Translations under genes and position numbers: made by a program
Assembly (NCBI GenBank): GCA_040877415.1
Contig: JBBDNV010000104.1
Span: 1-20,976 of the forward strand
Origin: JBBDNV01 sp040877415
GTDB lineage: Bacteria; Planctomycetota; Planctomycetia; Pirellulales; PALSA-1355
DNA: 20,976 nt
Reading direction: 5' to 3'
Notes under the pieces: model-generated
What the model saw: only the letters and a program-made list of their open reading frames with translations
Databases searched by the model: none
What the model was told of the DNA's origin: nothing
Shown: one piece after another, positions 1 through 6,684 of the stretch
Layout: each line of letters opens with the position of its first letter
How positions within the stretch are numbered: the first letter of the stretch is position 1

Positions 1-2
1 CG

Positions 3-584
3 AGCGCCAAGGCCTCGCTCGAATCGATCATCGCCAAGATCAACGCCGACAGCCGGCGGTTGTTTTCCGACACGCTGGAGGTGGTCCGCGAGCACTTTCA
101 ATCGCTGTTCCGCAAGCTGTTTGGCGGCGGACACGCCGACATCGTGCTCGACGAGGAGCTGGATATTCTCGACGGCGGCATCGAGATCATCGCCCGGCCG
201 CCGGGCAAGGAACCGCGGAATATTTCGCTCTTAAGCGGCGGCGAGAAGACGCTCACCTGCGTGGCCCTGTTGCTGGCGATTTTTCGCAGCCGCCCGAGCC
301 CCTTCTGCGTGCTCGACGAGGTGGACGCCGCGCTGGACGAAGTCAATATCGAGCGGTTTATCGCCGTCTTGCAGGAATTCCTGGCCTGGACGCAGTTCAT
401 CGTGGTGACGCACTCGAAAAAGACGATGACCTGCGCCAACACGCTGTACGGCATCACGATGCAGGAGTCGGGCATTTCGAAGCGCGTCAGCGTTCGCTTC
501 GAGGACGTCAGCGAGACCGGCGAGATCTTGAACGTTCGCGAAAGCGACCCGCAGGCCGCCAGCGACGAAACGCAAGCGGCGTAG
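3..584 (+). CDS. smc: Chromosome segregation ATPase SMC, C-terminal fragment (5' end outside window)
   Basis: This is the C-terminal half of the SMC head domain; the open frame runs in from the left edge, so the N-terminal Walker A half, coiled coils and hinge are missing. Visible motifs are the ABC signature LLSGGEKTL, the Walker B/D-loop stretch FCVLDEVDAALDE, and the H-loop VVTHSKKTM. The preceding FGGGHADIVLDEE and the closing region rich in polar residues are typical of bacterial SMC ends. SMC dimers use ATP to entrap and compact DNA with ScpA/ScpB near the origin (known for the family). It ends in TAG 51 bases before the stop of a convergent protease gene, so it is probably the last gene of its transcript. 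The SbcC/RecN families share the fold, but the LLSGGEKTLT signature and CVLDEVDAALD fit SMC best. Confidence 0.93.
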   Translation, partial: SAKASLESIIAKINADSRRLFSDTLEVVREHFQSLFRKLFGGGHADIVLDEELDILDGGIEIIARPPGKEPRNISLLSGGEKTLTCVALLLAIFRSRPSPFCVLDEVDAALDEVNIERFIAVLQEFLAWTQFIVVTHSKKTMTCANTLYGITMQESGISKRVSVRFEDVSETGEILNVRESDPQAASDETQAA

Positions 585-591
585 GCCGCAA

Positions 592-618
592 GGTGCCAGG
601 CTCGCACCATATGGCACC
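592..618. repeat. Short dyad between convergent smc and M50 genes
   Basis: GGTGCCA at 592-598 is matched by its reverse complement TGGCACC at 612-618, with 13 bases between. It lies exactly between two convergent stop codons, where a bidirectional terminator would be expected, but no T-run follows on either strand. Similar GTGGCACC words recur at 13815-13840. Role uncertain. Confidence 0.35.
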
Positions 619-634
619 CAGAGTGGGTCGCACC

Positions 635-1522
635 CTATTGGATAAACGGCTGCGGCGTGAAGCCGATGACGACGAAGGCCAGCGTCAGCCAGCCCAGGAT
701 AATCCGGCCCGTGCCCAGCGGCATCTCGTCGTTGGCCGTGGGCGGATGGCTGGGACCGATCAGCACCAGCAAGAACAGCATCAGCGACCACTCGTAGCGC
801 TGGGCCACAATCACGCCCACGAACGCCGCGGCGAGCAGCAACCACGCGACGGCCCGCGCTTTTTCGCACAAAAGCGCGTAGAGCACGTGCCCCCCGTCGA
901 GCTGGCCGATGGGAACCAGATTAAGCGCCGTGAGAAAGACTCCCACCCAGCCGGCAAAGGCCAACTTGTGAACGAAAACGGTCTGGTTCTCGGCCAGCGT
1001 TCCGAAATACCAGTATTCGAGCCATCGGAAAAGAAGCGGCTCGCCGAACAGCATGGCTTGCGAGGTGTCTTTGGGAATTTCGTCCACTCTCGACCAGGCC
1101 AATCCAACGAAGCAACAAATGAGCGTGGGCACCAGCCCGGCGAGCGGCCCGGTAATCCCGATATCGAACAAAGCCTTGCGACTGCCCATGTGGCCGCGCA
1201 TGCCGATGACGGCGCCCATCGTGCCGATGGGACTAAAAGGGAAGGGTATGAAATACGGCAGGCTCGCCGGCACGCGATAGCGGCGCGCTTGGATGTAATG
1301 GCCGAACTCGTGACAAACCAGAATGCCCATCATCGGCACGGCGTATTTCCAGCCTTGGACAACGTACGTGCTTGCGCAACTGGCCAGGAACAAGATCAAC
1401 GGCAGCGCGGGAACGCGCCGCCGGGGCACCGCTTCGACCGGCGTCGGCACGACCTCGACGGGCACGTACTCAGCTTCCATATGTGGATAGGCGCCGAACG
1501 GGTCGTCGGGTCGTGAGGTCAT
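635..1522 (-). CDS. Site-2 protease family (M50) membrane zinc metalloprotease
   Basis: A 295-residue integral membrane protein. HEFGH at residues 71-75 is the zinc-binding HExxH motif inside a transmembrane helix, and NLVPIGQLDGGH at 201-212 supplies the third ligand (D209); both are diagnostic of the M50/S2P family. About six hydrophobic segments flank them. Residues 1-40 are a proline- and acid-rich cytoplasmic tail. No PDZ domain is present, unlike RseP, so it resembles the short, plant EGY-like or SpoIVFB-like branch. Such enzymes cut substrates within the membrane, often to release regulators; no substrate is evident here. The start is ATG with an AGGA 8 bases upstream. The gene stands alone, convergent with smc. 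Confidence 0.88.
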   Translation of the reverse strand: MTSRPDDPFGAYPHMEAEYVPVEVVPTPVEAVPRRRVPALPLILFLASCASTYVVQGWKYAVPMMGILVCHEFGHYIQARRYRVPASLPYFIPFPFSPIGTMGAVIGMRGHMGSRKALFDIGITGPLAGLVPTLICCFVGLAWSRVDEIPKDTSQAMLFGEPLLFRWLEYWYFGTLAENQTVFVHKLAFAGWVGVFLTALNLVPIGQLDGGHVLYALLCEKARAVAWLLLAAAFVGVIVAQRYEWSLMLFLLVLIGPSHPPTANDEMPLGTGRIILGWLTLAFVVIGFTPQPFIQ

Positions 1523-2111
1523 GCCTGGTTCCTGTTTGTTGGCCGGGACTGAATGCCAAGATCACGGAATTCTAGGTCGCTGGCCCGCGAGAGCAAACCT
1601 CGTGTCCGTACCCCAAATGTCGGCGCCGGCTCGCCCCCAGGGTGGAGCGAACGAGGAAAAGACAGCGTATCGCGGGCGAAATCGCCGCCAAATAGCGTGG
1701 CAGCAGAGAAAGCTAATCGGGAACCCAACCAGGTTCGGTTGACATATTTGCGCAGGTCAACTAAAGTTTTCAACTTCTCCGGTCCGTGGGGCGGCCACCC
1801 TGGCTGAGCCCGGCCAAGGGCCCGCGAGAGGCGTCGAGCTGCACGTGACCAGGGCGCTCGCGCACGTCCCGAGCTGCGAATCCCTCATGAGGACCTCACC
1901 GTCCGTTGGAATTTCCTTTTTTAGCCCCCCGGGCCCCTGAAACGACGGCTCGAGCAGGTTCGCCGCCAAGCGGGACGGGCAGGGCCTCGTCGCAAAGAGA
2001 AATCCGAGGCTTTCGTAGTCGCGCAAGAGAGGGCGATACCGTTCTCGGGGGCCATGATCGCACACGAGCAAAACGTCAAACGTCGATACCGAAGTTCTTG
2101 GGAGACAAACC
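1523..2111. other. 589-base stretch without a convincing gene, upstream of hppA
   Basis: It separates the divergent M50 gene (-) and hppA (+). An 84-codon minus-strand frame at 1519-1773 would end in an ATGA overlap with the M50 start, but its composition is not protein-like. A TTGACA box lies at 1739 and a T6 run at about 1914-1920. The stretch probably holds promoters for both genes and an unusually long leader for hppA. Confidence 0.5.
1739..1767 (+). promoter_or_regulatory. Candidate sigma70-type promoter for hppA
   Basis: A perfect -35 box TTGACA (1739-1744) is followed, after 17 bases, by TAAAGT (1762-1767), which matches the -10 consensus at four of six positions. The -35 overlaps a small dyad (TTGAC ... 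GTCAA, 1739-1760) that could be an operator. If real, the hppA leader is about 340 nt. Confidence 0.35.
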
Positions 2112-4604
2112 GTGACATTTTTTCGTAAGCCGCCGCGCGGGGCGATTCGCCTGATCCTCGGGTCTCTGGCTCTCTGGCTGCTCTGGGGATCAACGGCGCT
2201 GGCGGGCGAAGCCGATCTGGCAATTCCCGACTTGCACGCGGGCTACTTCAAGATCGCGGGACAAACGATCAGCGCCTGGAACCTGTTGTTCGGCGGAGCC
2301 ATCGTGATCACGGGGACGCTGGGGATCAGCTTGTATCTGCGCCACCAGATCAAGAACCTGCCGGCGCACGAATCGATGCTCAACATTTCGGAGATCATTT
2401 TTCAGACCTGCAAGACCTATCTGATTCAACAAGGCAAGTTCCTCCTGATGTTATTTGCGATCATCGCCAGCGCGATGACGTACTACTTCATGGCCTTGAA
2501 GGGGGAACCGCCCCAGACGGCGCTGCTCGTGTTGCTGTTCTCCGTGGTGGGCATGGTCGGTTCCTACTGGGTGGCCTGGTACGGCATCCGCGTGAATACT
2601 TACGCCAACTCGCGCACGGCGTTTGCCTCGCTGCGCGGCGAGCCGTGGGACGTCGTAAACATTCCGCTGCGCGCGGGCATGTCGGTCGGCTTGTTTTTGA
2701 TTTCGCTCGAACTGGTGATGATGGTGATCATCCTGCTGTTCGTGCCGCGTAACATTGTCGGCTACTGCTTTCTTGGTTTTGCGATTGGAGAATCATTGGG
2801 CGCTTCGGCGCTGCGGATCGCCGGCGGCATTTTTACGAAGATCGCCGACATCGGCTCCGACCTGATGAAAATCGTGTTCAACGTCAAGGAGGACGATCCT
2901 CGCAACCCCGGCGTCATCGCCGACTGCACCGGCGACAACGCGGGCGATTCGGTCGGCCCCACGGCCGACGGCTTCGAGACCTACGGGGTGACCGGCGTCG
3001 CTCTGATTTCATTCATTACGCTCGCCATTCCGCAAGAGCAGGCGGATTTGCAAGCGAAGCTCATCGTGTGGATCTTCGCGATGCGGTTCCTGATGGACTT
3101 CATGTCCGGCGTGTCGTACTTCATCAACCAGGCGATCTCGGAGTCGCAGTACCGGGGCATGAAGGAATTTAATTTCGAGCAGCCGCTGACGCGGCTGATC
3201 TGGATTGCCGCGACTCTGTGCATCTCGACGTCGTTCTTCATGAGCTGGCTGCTCTTGGCCGACCTGACCGTGGGGGAAACGGCGTGGCCGAAATTGTGGT
3301 GGCAACTGGCGACGATTATCAGTTTCGGCACGCTGGCGGCCGTGCTGATTCCCGAGTTCACCAAGGTTTTTACCAGCTCCCATTCCAAGCACGTCCACGA
3401 GATCGTCACCGCCTCGCGCGAAGGCGGCGCGTCGCTCACCATCCTGTCCGGCCTGGTCGCGGGTTATTTTAGCGCCTTTTGGATGGGGCTCTTGATCGCG
3501 AGCCTCATGGGCGGGGCTTTCTTCGTCAGCCAACTGGGACTCTACGACCTGATGCAGGTGGAACTGTTCCCCGGGCAGCCGCTGGTGAGCGTGGGCTCGA
3601 TCTTCGCGTTTGGCCTGGTGGCCTTCGGCTTCCTGTGCATGGGGCCGGTCACGATCGCGGTCGACAGCTATGGTCCCGTGACGGACAACGCCCAAAGCGT
3701 CTTCGAGCTTTCGCGGATCGAAAAGCTGCCCGGCATCCGGGAGAACATCAAAACCCAGTTCGGCTTCGATCCCGACTTCGAGACCGGAAAACACTACCTG
3801 GAAGCAAACGACTCGGCGGGCAACACGTTTAAGGCGACCGCCAAGCCGGTGCTCGTCGGCACGGCCGTGGTCGGCGCGACGACGATGATTTTCTCGATCA
3901 TCCTGCTGTTGGGAAAAGCCGGCCTGCTGCACATCAGCCTGACCGACGCTCCGGTGCTGTTGGGCTTTATTTGCGGCGGCGCCGTGATTTTCTGGTTCTC
4001 GGGTGCCTCGATGCAGGCGGTCACCACGGGCGCCTATCGGGCCGTCGAGTTCATTAAGAGGAACCTGGACCTCAACAAGACCGAAGCCGACATCGAGGAC
4101 TCCAAGACGGTCGTCCGCATCTGTACCCAGTACGCGCAGAAAGGGATGTGGAACATTTTTATCGCGCTCATGACGATCACGCTCGCCTTCGCTTTCTTCG
4201 ACCCGAACTTTTTTGTCGCGTACCTGGTGTCGATCGCGGTGTTCGGATTGTTTCAGGCGATCTCCATGGCCAACACGGGAGGATCGTGGGACAACGCCAA
4301 GAAATTCGTCGAGGTCGATCTGCGGGAGAAAGGCACCCAGTTGCACGCCGCCACGGTGGTGGGCGACACCGTGGGCGACCCGTTCAAGGACACCACGGCG
4401 GTGGCGCTGAACCCGATCATCAAGTTCTCGACGCTCTTCGGCATGTTGGCCGTCGAGATCGCCGTGGAAATGAAAGAGGCGGCCCACACCAAGCAAACGT
4501 TCGACTATACCGCCTGGGTGGGCGTCGGCATGCTGGCCGTCGCGCTGGTCTTCGTATGGCGATCCTTTTACGCGATGCGGATTCCCAAAGAAATGGCCGA
4601 CTGA
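2112..4604 (+). CDS. hppA: Membrane-bound ion-pumping pyrophosphatase (divergent, K+-independent type by signature)
   Basis: An 830-residue multi-spanning protein that couples pyrophosphate hydrolysis to outward pumping of H+ (or Na+). The pyrophosphate-binding loops are clear: DDPRNP at 261-266 with the following GDNAGDSVGPTADGFETY; VDSYGPVTDN at 517-526; and VVGDTVGDPFKDTTAVALN from 749. The family is usually about 660-770 residues; this one adds an N-terminal hydrophobic, signal-like segment (about 12-32) and longer loops. In the position that decides K+ dependence, GNTFKATAKP (570-579) has Lys574 where K+-dependent enzymes have Ala, which points to K+ independence, although the usual companion Thr is Ala577. 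The GTG start follows GGGAGA at about 2099-2104, closer and better than any later start. The gene appears monocistronic. Confidence 0.95.
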   Translation: MTFFRKPPRGAIRLILGSLALWLLWGSTALAGEADLAIPDLHAGYFKIAGQTISAWNLLFGGAIVITGTLGISLYLRHQIKNLPAHESMLNISEIIFQTCKTYLIQQGKFLLMLFAIIASAMTYYFMALKGEPPQTALLVLLFSVVGMVGSYWVAWYGIRVNTYANSRTAFASLRGEPWDVVNIPLRAGMSVGLFLISLELVMMVIILLFVPRNIVGYCFLGFAIGESLGASALRIAGGIFTKIADIGSDLMKIVFNVKEDDPRNPGVIADCTGDNAGDSVGPTADGFETYGVTGVALISFITLAIPQEQADLQAKLIVWIFAMRFLMDFMSGVSYFINQAISESQYRGMKEFNFEQPLTRLIWIAATLCISTSFFMSWLLLADLTVGETAWPKLWWQLATIISFGTLAAVLIPEFTKVFTSSHSKHVHEIVTASREGGASLTILSGLVAGYFSAFWMGLLIASLMGGAFFVSQLGLYDLMQVELFPGQPLVSVGSIFAFGLVAFGFLCMGPVTIAVDSYGPVTDNAQSVFELSRIEKLPGIRENIKTQFGFDPDFETGKHYLEANDSAGNTFKATAKPVLVGTAVVGATTMIFSIILLLGKAGLLHISLTDAPVLLGFICGGAVIFWFSGASMQAVTTGAYRAVEFIKRNLDLNKTEADIEDSKTVVRICTQYAQKGMWNIFIALMTITLAFAFFDPNFFVAYLVSIAVFGLFQAISMANTGGSWDNAKKFVEVDLREKGTQLHAATVVGDTVGDPFKDTTAVALNPIIKFSTLFGMLAVEIAVEMKEAAHTKQTFDYTAWVGVGMLAVALVFVWRSFYAMRIPKEMAD

Positions 4605-4820
4605 GGGGCCGCCGGATCCATTTCGTAGCGGGCCGCCGTGAGGCTGGGCGGAATCACAGGCCCCGGCTGCATTCGCAGGCCCCCGCTGCCGATCCCCGGG
4701 CGGATGGCTTATACTTGGGCCAGATCATCCAGGCCGGCCATCCAGACGCGTTGGGATCAGCGACGCCCGACGGAAGCCCGGCGGTCGCGCCGACTCCACT
4801 GAATTCTATGGCCAGGCCGG
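4605..4820. other. Gap between hppA and the restriction-modification locus
   Basis: No gene is seen. A TATACT word at 4710-4715 could be a -10 box for the downstream locus, but no acceptable -35 lies at the right distance. No terminator with a T-run follows hppA. Confidence 0.4.
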
Positions 4821-4940
4821 ATGACCACTAGGCGGTTCGACGAGACGAAAGGCGTGCCGGTGAGTTGGCCGCATGGCCTGAGTTCGCCTATGACGTATGA
4901 TGACTTTCTGCGGTATCGAATTGCCGGTTCCGAGCGGTAA
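4821..4940 (+). CDS. Possible 39-residue small protein or gene remnant just before the methyltransferase
   Basis: ATG at 4821 to TAA at 4938-4940, ending 10 bases before the methyltransferase start. The peptide has a balanced, protein-like make-up and contains MTYDDFLRYRIAGSER near its end. That resembles the N-terminal MTYxxxL...RYEL opening of Uma2/DUF820 nuclease-like proteins, as if such a gene had been cut off at this point. It is too short to be a helix-turn-helix controller protein of an R-M system. It could also be a translational leader for the methyltransferase. I do not recognise it as a known protein. Confidence 0.3.
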   Translation: MTTRRFDETKGVPVSWPHGLSSPMTYDDFLRYRIAGSER

Positions 4941-4950
4941 GTAGGCACGA

Positions 4951-5964
4951 ATGGACGAGAAAAGACGTGCGCCTCGCAACAAGACAATCTCCTTGATCGG
5001 GGATGAGGCCCAAGACTGCCGAGGCCGCCTCGTGCGACTGCGTGAGCCTGCAGTCGAATCGTTCATCGTCAATCGGACGATCTGCCAAGACTTGTTTGAA
5101 GCCATCGAGTTCTTGCCTAAGCGGTTTGTCGATTTGCTTGTAGTCGATCCGCCCTACAATCTCACAAAAAGCTTCGACGGAACCAAGTTCACGCGGTCGT
5201 CGACGGCGGAATACGTCTCGTGGCTGGACTCCTGGCTGGGCAGGCTGCGCGACACGCTAAAGCCAACGGCTTCGATCTACGTCTGCTCGGAATGGCGGTC
5301 ATCCGCCGCGGTCTTCAGTGTAGCCGAGAAGCACTTCGTCGTGCGGAATCGCATTACCTGGGAAAGAGAAAAAGGGCGCGGAGCATCGTCGAATTGGAAG
5401 AACTGCTCGGAAGACATCTGGTTCTGCACGATGTCGAACGAGTACACGTTTAACGTCGACGCCGTCAAGCTCAAGCGCAAGGTTCTCGCGCCGTACACCG
5501 ATCACACCGGAAGCCCCAAGGATTGGCAAGTTACTGCCGAAGGCAGTTTCCGCTTGACGCATCCGTCGAATCTGTGGGTCGACATCACCGTTCCGTTTTG
5601 GTCCATGTCCGAAAACACCGACCATCCTACTCAAAAGCCCGAAAAGCTAATTGCCAAGCTCGTCTTGGCCAGCTCGAATCCGGGCGACATCGTTCTCGAT
5701 CCCTTCCTAGGTTCGGGAACCACTTCGGTCGTGGCGAAAAAGCTGGGACGAAGGTATCTGGGAATCGAGCGCGAGGAGGCTTATTGCTGCTTGGCTGAAA
5801 AGCGACTGCAGTTGGCCGAATGCGCCCCAGAAATACAAGGCTACCAAGCCGGCGTTTTTTGGGAGCGCAATTCGATCGGCGACCGCGCGCGACCCGATCG
5901 CAAAGAAAAACCCCGTAGGCGCCGGTCTTCGCAAGTGAAATCCTTATTCAGCGAGGACTTGTAG
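4951..5964 (+). CDS. Type II DNA N6-adenine methyltransferase, beta class
   Basis: A 337-residue AdoMet-dependent methyltransferase of the N6_N4_Mtase family. The catalytic motif IV, VVDPPYNL (DPPYN at 66-70), precedes the AdoMet-binding motif I, DPFLGSGTT (250-258); this order defines the beta class. DPPY rather than SPPY favours N6-adenine over N4-cytosine. TDHPTQKPEKLI just before motif I is also conserved. The middle part (about 100-220, with WEREKGRG and NCSEDIWF) should contain the target-recognition region. It protects host DNA from the endonuclease encoded one base downstream. The ATG start has AGG five bases upstream. The basic C-terminal tail (RKEKPRRRRSS) may contact DNA. The recognition sequence cannot be read from the protein. 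Confidence 0.93.
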   Translation: MDEKRRAPRNKTISLIGDEAQDCRGRLVRLREPAVESFIVNRTICQDLFEAIEFLPKRFVDLLVVDPPYNLTKSFDGTKFTRSSTAEYVSWLDSWLGRLRDTLKPTASIYVCSEWRSSAAVFSVAEKHFVVRNRITWEREKGRGASSNWKNCSEDIWFCTMSNEYTFNVDAVKLKRKVLAPYTDHTGSPKDWQVTAEGSFRLTHPSNLWVDITVPFWSMSENTDHPTQKPEKLIAKLVLASSNPGDIVLDPFLGSGTTSVVAKKLGRRYLGIEREEAYCCLAEKRLQLAECAPEIQGYQAGVFWERNSIGDRARPDRKEKPRRRRSSQVKSLFSEDL

Positions 5965-5965
5965 C

Positions 5966-6634
5966 TTGAAGAGCGGTCGATTCTTTACGGACGAATATAA
6001 GACAATCGAACGCAAGATTAAGACCTTCCTGAATGAACAGAAGGAGTTTCTCTCAGGACGCACAGTGAAGAGCACGAGAGCCGTAGGTGACGCGATTGAA
6101 GATATTCTATCGGAGAATTTTCAAGCGATCGTCGGAGATAAGCATTGCGTCAATTACTCGTCTGATTTCCCGCGGCGGGCGATGGCCGATTTCGCGTTTG
6201 ACGACCGAGATTCTCGCCACTACCGCGTCGACGTTAAGACGCACCGCGTCAGCACGAAATTCAACATGCCGAACCTGACCTCGGTGAGAAGTCTCTCCAA
6301 ATTCTACGAGGACGACAAGAATTACTTCGTGGTGCTCAGTGTCGCGTATGACACGGAGGGGCTAAGGGTCGTGGTAAGCGAAGTGAAGTTCGTTCCGATT
6401 GAATTCCTCGAATGGAACTGCCTGACTATCGGTGCGCTCGGCTGGGGACAGATCCAGATCGCGAACGCGAATCGAATCGCGATCAAGCGCAACCAATCCC
6501 GGAAGGCATGGATGTTGCAACTATGCGACCATCTCTCTGAGTTCTATCCTCGCGAGATGAAGAAGATCGGCCAAAGAACGGAATACTTTGCAAAAGTGCG
6601 ACGACGCTGGGAAGCCAAAGGCGGACCGAGCTGA
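5966..6634 (+). CDS. Probable cognate Type II restriction endonuclease, PD-(D/E)XK fold
   Basis: A 222-residue soluble protein directly after the methyltransferase, starting at TTG one base past its stop, with GAGGA at about 5953-5957 as ribosome site. A PD-(D/E)XK active site is readable: D75 in MADFAFDD, then D89 and K91 in YRVDVKTH. The spacing and the following S...PNLTS resemble, from memory, the HincII active-site region (ADILL ... DVKT ... PN). The C-terminal half (LTIGALGWGQIQI, LCDHLSEFYPREM) looks like a conserved family core. Position next to a beta-class adenine methyltransferase and this motif make a restriction enzyme the best reading. Codons are clearly AT-richer than in hppA or cstA, consistent with transfer. 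The cut site is unknown. Confidence 0.82.
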   Translation: MKSGRFFTDEYKTIERKIKTFLNEQKEFLSGRTVKSTRAVGDAIEDILSENFQAIVGDKHCVNYSSDFPRRAMADFAFDDRDSRHYRVDVKTHRVSTKFNMPNLTSVRSLSKFYEDDKNYFVVLSVAYDTEGLRVVVSEVKFVPIEFLEWNCLTIGALGWGQIQIANANRIAIKRNQSRKAWMLQLCDHLSEFYPREMKKIGQRTEYFAKVRRRWEAKGGPS

Positions 6635-6684
6635 TCGCAGGTCAAGAATCTCAACTCCGGTGCTCACGGCAAGGTGGCCTTCCG

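Noticed and set aside
1519..1773. 84-codon minus-strand frame ending in an ATGA overlap with the M50 gene
   Set aside because: The overlap looks suggestive, but the product has no coherent pattern and no ribosome site; probably chance.
1900..1922. T6 run after GGAATTTCC upstream of hppA as a terminator or attenuator
   Set aside because: The stem would be only four base pairs and AT-rich; too weak to call.
3009..4496. 495-codon minus-strand frame inside hppA
   Set aside because: It lies opposite an unambiguous pyrophosphatase, and its His/Arg/Glu/Asp-rich make-up is the usual mirror of a GC-rich gene.
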